DNA from: Cyclobacteriaceae bacterium
GTDB taxonomy: Bacteria > Bacteroidota > Bacteroidia > Cytophagales > Cyclobacteriaceae
DNA length: 64,000 nucleotides
NCBI GenBank assembly: GCA_019694875.1
Contig: JAIBBC010000001.1
Location: 1,309,501 to 1,373,500 of the forward strand
Direction: 5' to 3'
Of the stretch, positions 50,489 through 60,800 are shown piece by piece. The translations under genes were made by a program, and so were the position numbers. Position 1 is the first letter of the stretch, and each line of letters starts with the position of its first letter. The notes beneath the pieces are model-generated. The model searched no databases, had not been told where the DNA came from, and worked only from the letters and a program-made list of their open reading frames with translations.

Positions 50489-51207
50489 GCGTAAAACAAT
50501 CCTTACAGAAACTGGCACTGTATCGCTGGGCGGTCGATACGCTATATTCGGTTGTAATCAATCCCTATCGTGCGTGGCAGATTCGCAACCGGCATAAAAA
50601 TCTTTCCGGAGAAAATGAGAAAGAGATTTTTAAGAGCATTTACGAGTCAAACACCTGGGGCGACAGTGAATCGGCAAGCGGAACAGGGTCGTCATTAAAA
50701 GCAACCGATCATCTGCGCATTCAACTTCCTGCACTGCTGAAGAAATATAACATTTACAGCATGCTCGATTTGCCTTCCGGTGATTTTAACTGGATGCGTT
50801 CGATTGATCTTCTAAATATTCAATACACAGGTGCCGATATTGTACCGGAAATTGTTGAGCGCAATCAGGCGTATGCTGATAACCATCGGAAATTTGTTGT
50901 ACTTAATTTGATTGAAGATCAGTTGCCGGCAAGTGATTTGATTCTGGTGCGCGACTGTTTGGTTCACCTTCCGTTTGAACAGGCGTTGAGAGCCATAGAA
51001 AATATTAAGCACAGCCCGATTCAATATCTTTTGGTTACGCAATTTGCGGGTTCAAAAAACGAGGATATTCCGATGGGCCGCTGGCGTCCTCTCGATTTAT
51101 GTGCTGCGCCATTTTTGTTTCCGGCACCGCTTGAAGTAATTTCGGAGAACCTGCCGGGTAAGTTTAAAAATAAGAGCCTCGCGCTGTGGCGGGTAAAAGA
51201 TTTGTGA
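50485..51207 (+). CDS. Class I SAM-dependent methyltransferase
   Basis: Encodes 240 residues. A helical N-terminus with YRAWQIRNRHKN precedes SMLDLPSGDFNWMRSI (motif I variant with DLPSGDF), YTGADIVPEIVERNQ, and LILVRDCLVHLPFEQALRAI. This DLPSGDF-type resembles a methyltransferase group found in polysaccharide clusters. The 4-nt overlap with the upstream glycosyltransferase couples them. Confidence 0.82.
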   Translation: MSVKQSLQKLALYRWAVDTLYSVVINPYRAWQIRNRHKNLSGENEKEIFKSIYESNTWGDSESASGTGSSLKATDHLRIQLPALLKKYNIYSMLDLPSGDFNWMRSIDLLNIQYTGADIVPEIVERNQAYADNHRKFVVLNLIEDQLPASDLILVRDCLVHLPFEQALRAIENIKHSPIQYLLVTQFAGSKNEDIPMGRWRPLDLCAAPFLFPAPLEVISENLPGKFKNKSLALWRVKDL

Positions 51208-51208
51208 T

Positions 51209-52090
51209 ATGCGGTTTGCCATTCGTGATGACGATACAAACTTTTTTACGTCTCCGGGGGAGATCGAGTTTTGCTATAAAGAAACGTGGGATGTGTGTCC
51301 GCCTTCACTGTCGGTAATCCCCTTCGTTCAGGGCAACTGGCGGGTATGGCAGGACGAATTTTATGCAACCGGAAAAATAACCGATTGGGCTTCGTGGGAA
51401 AATGATAACGAAGTTCATCCGATCCATGAAAACCGCAAACTAGTTGAGTTTTTAAAAGATAAAGTCAATGAAGGCAAAATTGCATTGACGATGCATGGGG
51501 TAAATCACCGCAACACAGACAAGCACCGAAAACCCCTTGCTAACAACCTGGTTCAGTATGCAGAGTTTTATACTGATCAGGATCTGACTGCCAAACTCAG
51601 AGAAGGAAAAGCATATCTTGAAGAACTTTTCAACCAGCCGTTTACCGTTTTTACGCCTCCGCAGAATGCAATCACAACAGAAGGATATAAGGCGATTGTT
51701 AATAACAACCTCGGCCTGGTAGGTGGAGGACTTTCTTTTTTATCGCGTCAAAAAACGCCACGCTGGTTTTGGGAGTTCATGATGTGGAGTTTCTTCCGGG
51801 GATCAAACCGTAATCAGTACTATCCCTATGTCATCAACCTCGGAAAGCGCAAGGAAATTATGGTGCATTTCCCGTTACAGGAGGTAACTCGCTTGGAGAG
51901 CCTCATTAAAGCCTTCGACTTTGTAAAAGCCATGAACGGGGATTTTATATTATCCACTCACTATCATGGTTTCCCGGTTCAGCATCGCACATACAGAAAG
52001 AAAAACATGAAATATGTATATGACGAGTTTTTCGACTACGTACAAAAAAGCGATGTGGAGTTTTGTTCGGTGAATCAAATGCTTTCATAA
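51209..52090 (+). CDS. Polysaccharide deacetylase-like protein (DUF2334 type)
   Basis: Encodes 293 residues. Starts MRFAIRDDDTNFFT, where RDDD is the metal-site acid triad of the DUF2334/NodB-like barrel, and continues TMHGVNHRN (His pair) and STHYHGFPVQHRTYR. The barrel is not a textbook deacetylase, but catalytic-type residues are kept. It could deacetylate glycan residues or be a related hydrolase; substrate unknown. Lies one base after the methyltransferase gene. Confidence 0.75.
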   Translation: MRFAIRDDDTNFFTSPGEIEFCYKETWDVCPPSLSVIPFVQGNWRVWQDEFYATGKITDWASWENDNEVHPIHENRKLVEFLKDKVNEGKIALTMHGVNHRNTDKHRKPLANNLVQYAEFYTDQDLTAKLREGKAYLEELFNQPFTVFTPPQNAITTEGYKAIVNNNLGLVGGGLSFLSRQKTPRWFWEFMMWSFFRGSNRNQYYPYVINLGKRKEIMVHFPLQEVTRLESLIKAFDFVKAMNGDFILSTHYHGFPVQHRTYRKKNMKYVYDEFFDYVQKSDVEFCSVNQMLS

Positions 52091-52098
52091 ATCGCGAA

Positions 52099-53265
52099 GT
52101 GTATTTATTCATTTCATTTCAATCGCTTACATCAGCCGGTGCGGGGGGCACAGGAAAGATCGCGTATGAAGTAGCCCGGGATTTGTTTGATAAAAAGCAG
52201 CCCGTTAAACTCATCGTATCCGCAAAAGGAAAGTTTACGACAACATTTCCTTCTGCGCCCGTGAGTGTTTGGTCGCGGTATTACCTTTTTCTACTCAACA
52301 AGCTCATCGCGCCCTGGCTTAAGCCTTATCAAAAGCGGCACCTGGAAGAAAAGATTTTCGATTTCTTCTGCAGCTTTCACATTCAGCGCGATCAGAAACT
52401 TGTTTTTACGACAACGCCCTTTATTCCGCGAACATTAAAGAAGGCAAAACAACTCGGTATCCCAGTTGTGTTTTTTCCCGGTACACCGGAAGAAAATCAT
52501 ATCGCTGAGCTTGTTACCCGAGAAGCTAACCACTGGAACGTAAAAGCTCAGGATGTTTACACCTATCAGCCCCGACTTGCTGTTTACAACAAAGGGATGT
52601 CTCTTGTGGATGATGTAATTTGTCATTCATCGGTTATCGAATCAACCTACAAGAAAAATTGGCCGGGAAAGAAATTTATTTCGTGCGCGGGGTTGTTAAA
52701 GCCGGTTTCAATTAATCATGAAGAAGCGACTCCGAGTGCATCATTCACCGTTTTGTATGCGGCTCACACGGTATGGCTTAAGGGATTGCAGTATTTACTA
52801 AAGGCATGGAGTGAAGTATCAGTAGACGGAGAATTACTGGTTGTCGGAAGTATCGACCCAACAGTTCAGCGAGTAATTGACCGCGAATTCAGCTCGCTGA
52901 AAAATGTATCGTTTACGGGTGCCGTTTCGGGGATTGATGCTTACGTTAAACGTTCAACCGTGTTGATTTGCCCAAGTTTGATTGATGGCGGACCGGTGAC
53001 TGTAATGGAAGCGATGCGGTATGCCGTTCCGTCTATATTGACAAGCATGTGTGGAATAAAGGATTTTATTCGTGAAGGCGAGACAGGCTGGATCATTGAA
53101 GCCGGAAATTCAAAAGAACTGGCCGCGCGTATAAAATGGTGTTACGAGAATCCCCTGGCCACACGCGAGGTTGGTCGTGCAGCGCAAACCATGCTTAACC
53201 AATACGATTTTAAGGACTTTATTGAAAATATTGCTTCAGAAACACTTGCTTTGCGGAATCTATGA
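52099..53265 (+). CDS. Glycosyltransferase (GT4/GT1-like)
   Basis: Encodes 388 residues with the GT-B pattern: GAGGTGKIAYEVARDLF near the start, LYAAHTVWLKGLQYLLKAW, LLVVGSIDP, CPSLIDGGPVTVMEAMRYAVPSILTSMCGI and GETGWII. I choose GTG 52099, just after the previous stop. A TTG at 52063 in frame would overlap it by 28 nt. Specificity is unknown. The ATG of the FkbM-type gene overlaps its stop. Confidence 0.82.
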   Translation: MYLFISFQSLTSAGAGGTGKIAYEVARDLFDKKQPVKLIVSAKGKFTTTFPSAPVSVWSRYYLFLLNKLIAPWLKPYQKRHLEEKIFDFFCSFHIQRDQKLVFTTTPFIPRTLKKAKQLGIPVVFFPGTPEENHIAELVTREANHWNVKAQDVYTYQPRLAVYNKGMSLVDDVICHSSVIESTYKKNWPGKKFISCAGLLKPVSINHEEATPSASFTVLYAAHTVWLKGLQYLLKAWSEVSVDGELLVVGSIDPTVQRVIDREFSSLKNVSFTGAVSGIDAYVKRSTVLICPSLIDGGPVTVMEAMRYAVPSILTSMCGIKDFIREGETGWIIEAGNSKELAARIKWCYENPLATREVGRAAQTMLNQYDFKDFIENIASETLALRNL

Positions 53266-54029
53266 TAGGGAAACTCCGGGCACTTTATTTATTGGCATTA
53301 AAAAAGCTTCTGGGCCAAAAGGTCACCGTATTAACAGTGATGAAGGGTCCGCTGAAGGGCTATCGTTGGCAGTTCACCGGCCGCACGAATAACGAAATGA
53401 TTCTCGGAACATGGGAACCTGAAATGCAGGATATTTTTTCGAGATACATTAAATCCGGTAATGTTGTGTATGATTTAGGCGCTCATCAGGGATTTCTCAC
53501 TGCGCTGGCAGGTAAACTGGTGGGCGACAAAGGCAATGTATACTCCTTTGAACCCTTTCCTTACAATTTTCAATTTCTGAGCGAGAACATTAATCTCAAT
53601 GAGCCTCGCAACATTACGTTGTTTCAGGCAGCCGTTTCCGATAAAGCCGGTACGCTTGAATTTTCGAACTCGATTCACGATACAGCTAATACGTACCTGA
53701 AGCAGTCACCGGAATTTAACGAGAACCTGTTGCAGGTAAAGGCTGTCAGCCTCGATGGACTGATTGATAACAAAACTATCCGGCCTCCTGATTTTATCAA
53801 GATTGATGTGGAAGGTGCTGAATGGGACGTACTGCAGGGCTCGCAGAAATTATTTTCATCCCATAATCCCGTTGTTTATCTTGAAACACACAACGTTCAC
53901 AACGCGGGTGTCGATCAGCAGTGTCTTGATTGGTTTGATGCACAGGGATACAAAATCACCGAAACCATCGCCATCAGACCTAACCGTGAAATGTGTTCGT
54001 ACGTGCTGACGCGAGATAAAAATTCATAA
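53262..54029 (+). CDS. FkbM family methyltransferase
   Basis: A 255-residue protein: VVYDLGAHQGFLTALAGKLVG (motif I), VYSFEPFPYNFQFLSENI, and PPDFIKIDVEGAEWDVLQGS, all typical of FkbM-type O-methyltransferases that act on sugars and polyketides. In this cluster it probably methylates a glycan residue. The 4-nt ATGA overlap with the glycosyltransferase gene indicates translational coupling. Confidence 0.9.
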   Translation: MIGKLRALYLLALKKLLGQKVTVLTVMKGPLKGYRWQFTGRTNNEMILGTWEPEMQDIFSRYIKSGNVVYDLGAHQGFLTALAGKLVGDKGNVYSFEPFPYNFQFLSENINLNEPRNITLFQAAVSDKAGTLEFSNSIHDTANTYLKQSPEFNENLLQVKAVSLDGLIDNKTIRPPDFIKIDVEGAEWDVLQGSQKLFSSHNPVVYLETHNVHNAGVDQQCLDWFDAQGYKITETIAIRPNREMCSYVLTRDKNS

Positions 54030-54043
54030 CTAAAAGTTTCTTT

Positions 54044-55483
54044 TTGGCTGATACGGTTAACCATGCTGCCGGCTTTCGCTGGACAATCATCGGGCAGGTT
54101 GTCGGGCAGGGCGCGTTGCTGGCTGGCTCTATACTATTGAGCCGGGCACTCGGCCCTTCCGACTTTGGACTGTTTGCTATGGTATCGGTTATCGGAAGTA
54201 TTTCCGGGATTATCGTCAGCTTTGGCGTTACACATGCTATCGTTCAGCAGCAAAAGCTGAGTCAGGTTCAGCTGTCGTCATTGTTTTGGTTCAATCTTGC
54301 GCTCGGTATTTTGTTTACAGCGCTTTTTTTTCTGGGCGCACCGTTACTGGCTGCATTCTATGATCAGCCTGAACTGGTAACTGTAAGCCGTTGGTATAGC
54401 GTTGTTCCGTTACTCACTGCATTCGCAAACGTACCAGCCGGGGTTCTTACGCGCGATTTAAATTATAAAAGTCAGGCTATTGCGGTAATTATTGCTGTTG
54501 CAGTTTCGTATGCAGTGAGTTTGTTCTCGGTATTTCAGGGTGCGGGCGTGCTGGCATTCGTGATTCAGGCGGCATTGTATCAGGCTGTGCTGGCAATTAT
54601 TAATTTCATTTGGTCGCGGTGGCTCCCTTCTGTCACGTTCAGCGCGTCATCCATCATTCCTGTAAAGAAATTTTCTGTTCCGTTGCTCGGAAGTCAGGTA
54701 ATTGACTTCTTGTTTTTCAACCTGGATGTGCTGCTGGCAGGGAAATTTTTAGGCAATCGCGAACTCGGTGTGTACGGTCGCGCGAACGCGCTGGTTATGC
54801 TTCCTGCGAACAACGTAGGACAGTTACTGGCTAAGAGTTTCTTCCCAATTTTTTCTGCGAATCAGCAACAACCCAAAGTTCTTACCGATTACTATCTGCG
54901 GTCGACAAAAGTTTTGTTGATGCTGGTGTTACCAGCGCTTGCGTTGCTGGCGTTTATTGCGCACGATCTGATCTTGTTTCTGCTGGGCAAAGACTGGCTT
55001 GATTCAGCTGATCTGGTAGTGTTGCTGGCGGGCCTCGGAATTTTTGGTACAGTCAACACATTCAACGATTCGCTCATTATATCACAAGGCAGAAGCAAGC
55101 TGTTGTTAAAAATCACGATAGCGGATAAGGCCATTCTTGCAATTAGTTTGTTCGTTGGACTAAAATATGGCATTGCCGGTTTAGCGATTGCAAAGGTATT
55201 TGCTGTTGTACTGGCTTCGGTTCCGCGCGGATTTGTTGTACTCCGGCTCACCAATATCAACTTTTTTGATTTTGTGAAGCGCTTCAACGCGGTGCTGATT
55301 GCTTTGATTGCGATGGTGCTGGCGGAACTCGGGTTAATCATGATTTCAGGTCAGCTACCATTATTTTTGAGACTTATTGTGACAACCATTCCGGCTGCGG
55401 GAATTTATGCGGCAATTTTGTTTCTCATGAAAGAACCTGCACTTGACGATTTAAAGAAGCTCTTCAGGTTTAATAAAAAATGA
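54044..55483 (+). CDS. Lipid-linked oligosaccharide flippase (MOP/Wzx family)
   Basis: A 479-residue, 12 to 14 helix protein of the polysaccharide exporter family. Features are FRWTIIGQVVGQGALLAGSILLSRALGPSDFGLFAM at the start and FNLDVLLAGKFLGNRELGVYGRANAL in the middle. It would move the lipid-linked glycan across the inner membrane for polymerisation or transfer. Start is TTG (54044), 14 nt after the FkbM gene; there is no nearby ATG that keeps the first helix. Next glycosyltransferase gene overlaps it by 4 nt. Confidence 0.9.
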   Translation: MADTVNHAAGFRWTIIGQVVGQGALLAGSILLSRALGPSDFGLFAMVSVIGSISGIIVSFGVTHAIVQQQKLSQVQLSSLFWFNLALGILFTALFFLGAPLLAAFYDQPELVTVSRWYSVVPLLTAFANVPAGVLTRDLNYKSQAIAVIIAVAVSYAVSLFSVFQGAGVLAFVIQAALYQAVLAIINFIWSRWLPSVTFSASSIIPVKKFSVPLLGSQVIDFLFFNLDVLLAGKFLGNRELGVYGRANALVMLPANNVGQLLAKSFFPIFSANQQQPKVLTDYYLRSTKVLLMLVLPALALLAFIAHDLILFLLGKDWLDSADLVVLLAGLGIFGTVNTFNDSLIISQGRSKLLLKITIADKAILAISLFVGLKYGIAGLAIAKVFAVVLASVPRGFVVLRLTNINFFDFVKRFNAVLIALIAMVLAELGLIMISGQLPLFLRLIVTTIPAAGIYAAILFLMKEPALDDLKKLFRFNKK

Positions 55484-56688
55484 AACGGAAGAAGATTTTA
55501 ATGATTGCCCCTGATTTGGGTTATGGCGGCGCTGAAAAATCTTTTTCGCGTTGGGCTGATTTGTTTTCGGAAGAGCATGACGTAACGCTTGTGGTGTTCA
55601 ATACGGCTTCCGAGAATGTTTATGTCCCGAGTCACAAGCTGATTTCATTGAATGTTCCGGCCGGAAGAAATCTGATTTCAAAAATTTGGTTTTTCGTTCA
55701 GCGCGTTACCCGGCTTCGCAAAATAAAAAAGCAATTTAGCCCCGATGTTGCCATCAGTTTCCTGGAAGGGGCGGACTATGTAAACGTGCTGTCGAAGCAA
55801 TCGGAAAAAGTGGTGCTTAGCATTCGCGGATCGAAGCAGTATGATTCAAACATCAGCGGACTGATCGGCTGGTTTCGGCACAAGGTACTGATGCCGTATT
55901 TGTACAATCGTGCCGATCTGATCACGGTAGTAAGTAAAGGAATTGAAATTGAACTGCGCGAATTCTACCAGGTAAAAAATACAGTTCCCATTCAGGTTAT
56001 TTATAATTTTTATGATACTCTGAATCTGAAAAAGTCGGGCAGCGAGCCCCTGTCAGAAGGGTGGGAGAATTTGCTGAACAATAATGAAATCATGATTTGC
56101 GTAGGGCGACTGGCCCGGCAGAAAAATTATCCGTTCATCATCCGGGTGTTCGCGAAATTGAAAAAGCTCCGCCCTCAATTGAAGCTCGTGATTTTGGGAG
56201 GCGGTCAGTTGGAGCCGTTGATTACATTGTCGCACAAGCTGGGGCTCTCAACTTTTTCAACAGGCGATAAATTCACAACCGATAGAGACATTTACTTTGC
56301 TGGTATGGTTAAAAACCCTCACGCTTATGTGTCGCGTGCTTCGCTGTTTGTTCTTCCTTCCTTATTTGAAGGTTTCCCAAATTCGCTGGCAGAAGCCATG
56401 GCGGTTGAAACAGTATCCGCAGCAGCGAACTGCCCGTACGGACCGGCTGAAATTTTTGATCAGGCAATTCAGGAAATTCAAGAACCTAAATTTCTTGATT
56501 TTGGATTGTTGCTTCCCACAAGCGAGGAGCGCGAAAACGATCAACTTGAATCATTGTGGGCAACCGCTCTGATCGAGGCACTGAAAAACGATTCCTGGCG
56601 CGCACGGGTGATGCAAAACGCTGCTGCACGCTTAACGGAGTTTAATGTGCAGAAGTTTAGATCAAGCTGGAGCGAGATGCTCAATTGA
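55480..56688 (+). CDS. Glycosyltransferase family 4 protein
   Basis: Encodes 402 residues: ILMIAPDLGYGGAEKSFSRWADLF (glycine-rich acceptor side), CVGRLARQKNYPFIIRVFAKL, LVILGGGQLEPLI, FAGMVKNPHAYV and FVLPSLFEGFPNSLAEAMAVETVSAA, matching the GT4 donor site. Linked by a 4-nt overlap to the flippase gene and by a TGATG-type junction to the next glycosyltransferase. Confidence 0.9.
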   Translation: MKRKKILMIAPDLGYGGAEKSFSRWADLFSEEHDVTLVVFNTASENVYVPSHKLISLNVPAGRNLISKIWFFVQRVTRLRKIKKQFSPDVAISFLEGADYVNVLSKQSEKVVLSIRGSKQYDSNISGLIGWFRHKVLMPYLYNRADLITVVSKGIEIELREFYQVKNTVPIQVIYNFYDTLNLKKSGSEPLSEGWENLLNNNEIMICVGRLARQKNYPFIIRVFAKLKKLRPQLKLVILGGGQLEPLITLSHKLGLSTFSTGDKFTTDRDIYFAGMVKNPHAYVSRASLFVLPSLFEGFPNSLAEAMAVETVSAAANCPYGPAEIFDQAIQEIQEPKFLDFGLLLPTSEERENDQLESLWATALIEALKNDSWRARVMQNAAARLTEFNVQKFRSSWSEMLN

Positions 56689-57800
56689 TGGGTGCAAAGA
56701 AGAACATATTGATTATTGACAACTCAACCGGTTGGACAGGCGCGTTCAAATCAGTTGTTACCGTAGCACAGCATTTGTCGGGTTCGTACAATTTTCATTT
56801 CTGCATCCCGAAACAATCCACCAACAGGCAATTTCTCACGGAAAAGAATATTCCGGTTGTTGAATTGAATTTCATTGAAGTCAGCAGGCGATTGCCCGTG
56901 CTTTTTTATTTGCCGCAGCTTTTGATCAATTCGTTACGGATTCGCACTTATTGCAGGCGAAACAATATTGAAGTAATTCATGTAAACGACATTTATAATC
57001 TGACAGGCGCAGTTGTTAAACGTTTTAATTCAAAAATTAAATTAATCCATCACATCCGGTTGCTGGAATCATCGTACGCGCGATCGTTATATAAAACATG
57101 GATCAAAATCATCGCGAGGTATGCGGACCATCTTGTGGCTGTTTCACAGATTGCACGAACGGATGCTGCCCGTTATACACAAAAACCGGTTGATGTTATC
57201 CATGATTGTATTGAAGGCGCACCGGCCCTTGTAAAGCGAAACTATTCCGATAACGTTGTATTTTTATATCTCGCAAATTACATCCCCGGCAAGGGGCACG
57301 ATGTTGCCCTCAAAAGTTTTTCAACAGTATTCCGTCAGACCCCGAACGTCAGAATGATTATGGCGGGTGGTGACTTGGGTGTTCCGGCCAACAAAGTTTA
57401 CAAGCAGTCTCTCGCTGAGTCGATTTCGAAACTTGATCTTTCGGACGCGGTGGAGCTCCGCGGTTTTGAACCTGACATTCAAAAGGCCATGAGCGAGTGC
57501 GATGTGTTCTTGAATTTTTCGGCTTCCGAATCTTTTTCAATGACGTGCCTGGAGGCGATTATGAATGGAAAGCCGGTAATTGCAACGGCCAGTGGCGGCC
57601 CTTCCGAAATTGTAAAGCACAACTACTGTGGAATTATCATTCCTGTCGGAGATGTTGATGCGGCATCGGAAGCGATGTTACAATTGTCAACCGATGCGTA
57701 TAAACGTGACTATTTTGGCAAAAATGCGTTACGGCAGGCGGCAGAGAAGTTTAACCTTGACATTGAAGCATCGAAGCTTTCGGCTCTGTACAATGCGTAA
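56688..57800 (+). CDS. Glycosyltransferase family 4 protein
   Basis: Encodes 370 residues from ATG 56688 (MGAKKNILIIDNSTGWTGAF). GT4 elements: LYLANYIPGKGHDVALKSF, MIMAGGDLGV, LRGFEPDIQKAMSECDVFLNFSASESFSMTCLEAIMNGKPVIATASGGPSEIV. TTG three bases upstream is also possible. Its stop overlaps the start of the T9SS-exported protein gene by 8 nt, so the glycan cluster continues translationally into that cargo gene. Confidence 0.9.
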   Translation: MGAKKNILIIDNSTGWTGAFKSVVTVAQHLSGSYNFHFCIPKQSTNRQFLTEKNIPVVELNFIEVSRRLPVLFYLPQLLINSLRIRTYCRRNNIEVIHVNDIYNLTGAVVKRFNSKIKLIHHIRLLESSYARSLYKTWIKIIARYADHLVAVSQIARTDAARYTQKPVDVIHDCIEGAPALVKRNYSDNVVFLYLANYIPGKGHDVALKSFSTVFRQTPNVRMIMAGGDLGVPANKVYKQSLAESISKLDLSDAVELRGFEPDIQKAMSECDVFLNFSASESFSMTCLEAIMNGKPVIATASGGPSEIVKHNYCGIIIPVGDVDAASEAMLQLSTDAYKRDYFGKNALRQAAEKFNLDIEASKLSALYNA

Positions 57801-60800
57801 ATTTTTAACCGGGGGATTATTCTTTTTGTTGATGGTCGCACATCAGTATGCGACAGCGCAGTGTGCGGCTTCATTTGATGTCGATCCGTCTGTTTGCAGT
57901 AATTCAAACCTTACATTCAACAATATCACAGCAGGAGCAACCTCGTATGAATGGGATTTTTGTTCCGGAGATTTAGCTAACACGCCTGCGGCTCAGAGTG
58001 CTGTTTCTTCTTCACTGCTGTTTCGTGCGCGTTCGGTAAAGGTTAAGCGGGAGGCTTCGGGAAATTATGTTGGGTTCGCGTTGAGCGAGCCCAATGGTCA
58101 GCTTATCCGCATGAATTTTGGAAACAGTTTGCTGAACACGCCTTCGCTCACGAACCTTGGAAATTTTTCAAACAATATTGAACGCGCGTGGGGCTTTACG
58201 CTGTATGAAGAAAATGGCAACTGGTATTGCTTTGTTCCGGATTTTGCGGACGGATCGCTGATCAAACTTTCATTTGGATCAAGCCTGCTGTCAGCACCTG
58301 TAATGCAAAACCTGGGAAATTTCAGCGGAGCATTAAAGTTCCCTGGCGGTATGTCGATTGTTAGTGAGGGAGGAAATGTATTTGGATTTGTGTGCAATGC
58401 CGGACCAGGCGCTTCTGAAGTATTAAAGCTTGATTTCGGAAACTCAGTAAATAACGCGCCTGCTGCTTCTGTCATTTCTGTGCCGGGTGGAAATTTTCTG
58501 ATGGACATCTCATTTATCAAAGAATGCGATGAATGGATTGCACTCGCCACGTCCTTCGATAACCGGAAGGTTTTTTATCTCGACTTCATCACGGGCCTTG
58601 CGAATTCACCCACTGTCGGTGAGTTAAACTTGCCAAACTTGCAATTCAACCCGTGCGCTATTTCCGTTCAGCGCGAAGGCGGAAACTACTATGCATTTAC
58701 TCAGCATATTGATGGCTGGGTATTCCGGATTGATTTCGGAACCAGCATTCTTGATCATACAGGTGTTGAAACTAACCTGGGCACGCTCGGAATTTCAAGT
58801 TCCAACTTTGCGCTGGATATCATTCACGAAGGTTCCGACTGGTACGGATTTTCTATTGACCTAAGTGGTTCCGTAACGCCCGGTGAGGGCAGGTTGATGC
58901 GATTGCATTTCCCCGACACGTGTAATGTAAACATCAAGACTTTCGTTGGTCAAACACCGCCCATCATTCATTACACTTCACCTGGTACATATACCATAGC
59001 ACTCACAACTCAAATCGCTGCAGGTTCCATCGGAACGATCTCCAAACCTGTGGTTGTCTCGGCATTGCCCGCGCCTGACATCGATTTCACTTCGCAGAAC
59101 ATTTGCGTTAATCATGATGTGTTGTTCGCGTCTCAAAACGTTTCGGGAAATATCAACACATATGCATGGACGTTCGGTGACGGTGGTAATTCAGCATTGG
59201 ACAACCCAACGTATCAGTATACGTCAACCGGAACAATCAATCCGAAACTTACCGTCACGGCAACAAATGGCTGCCAGAATTATGCAACCAAGGCAATCAC
59301 TATTTATAACCAGCCCGTTGCAAATTTCACCGCTCCGGCTGCAAGTCCGCTGTGTACCAATCAAAACCTTCTCTTTACTAACACAACTCCTGACATTGGA
59401 ATTACACCAACATGGGACTGGAGCATTGATGGTGTGCAGACTGCTGCCACGAAAGATTTAAGCCACGCATTTACCTCTACGGCAACTCAACAGGTTACCC
59501 TCACGGCATCTATTCCTGGCTGCCAGACACAAAAGAATACCTCGATCAATAGTTTGGTAGCCGGACCGTTGGTATCTTTTACCGTAACCGGAAGATGTGA
59601 GGACAGTCCGGTTTCTTTTGCAAACAACTCTTCAGGCTCTGTAACGGGATATCAATGGAACTTTGGCGATGGTCAAACTTCTGTTTCAACAAGTCCTGTA
59701 AATACATTCGGCAGTCCCGGAATGTTTAATGTTATTCTCATAGCATCCAATGCTGCGGGTTGTAATAACTCGGCTTCACAACAACTCACAATCTACTCCG
59801 CTCCACAGGTAAACTTTGCGGCATTGGCTCCGCCTTTTTCCTGCAGTGGTACCACAACACAGTTTAATGATCTCACTCCGCCTCCGTCTGACAGCAACCT
59901 GAGTTCATGGCTTTGGAATTTTGGGGATTCAGGAAGTCCGTCTAATACTTCGACACAAAAGAATGCACAGCACATGTATGCCACTGCAGGTGATTATAAC
60001 GTCTCGCTAACGGTCACCTCCAATTTTTCCTGCAGCACAACCCTTCAAAAGGCCGTTACAATCTATCAGACACCGACAATAGATTTCGCCCGCTCTGCAT
60101 TGTGTGAAGATTCAGGCGTTACGTTTAGTGATGCAACTCCAGGTCATACGGCATGGAACTGGCAGATTGGTTCTTCTTTCTATACAACCGAAAATGCAAC
60201 GCATATTTTTTCTAATCCGGGAACATTCAATGTCACACTATCCGCTACCGCATCAAACAATTGCATCGGTGCGACTACCAAACCGGTAACCATTGCACCG
60301 AAGCTGGCGGTTGATTTTTCGTCCACGAAAACCTGTGTTAATCAGGACACCCAATTTACTAACCTGACAGACGATTCTACCGATCCAATCACCGCGGTCC
60401 AATGGGATTTTGGTGGTTTGGGTACCGCTTTGTCAGATCCTGCAACTTTTCGCTTCGTTGACATCGGAACAGCGAATGTTACACTTACCGTAACGACCAC
60501 TTCAGGTTGTCAATATCCGATAACCAAGGCGATTGGAATTACAAGCGGGCCGCTGGCCGCCTTTACGGTTGATCCGAATTTGGGTGAAGCTCCATTGGTA
60601 GTTTCATTCACCAACACATCATTAAACGCTAACAACTTTACATGGAAGTTTGGTGATAGCGCGGAGTCAACCAGCATTATTCAGTCCCCTTCTTTCACCT
60701 ACACGACCGCTGGGGATTATACGGTAACGTTGATTGCAACTGACGTAAATAATTGTGCGGATACAACCCGGCAGTTGATTCAGGCATTGCAACTGCCTGA

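Noticed and set aside
57628-57792. 55-codon upstream extension of the T9SS surface protein
   Set aside because: It lies in the last glycosyltransferase gene and has no signal peptide; the ATG at 57793 does.
58102-58920. Repeats as a possible CRISPR or DNA repeat array
   Set aside because: The repeats are protein-level only, diverged at DNA level and within a long coding frame.
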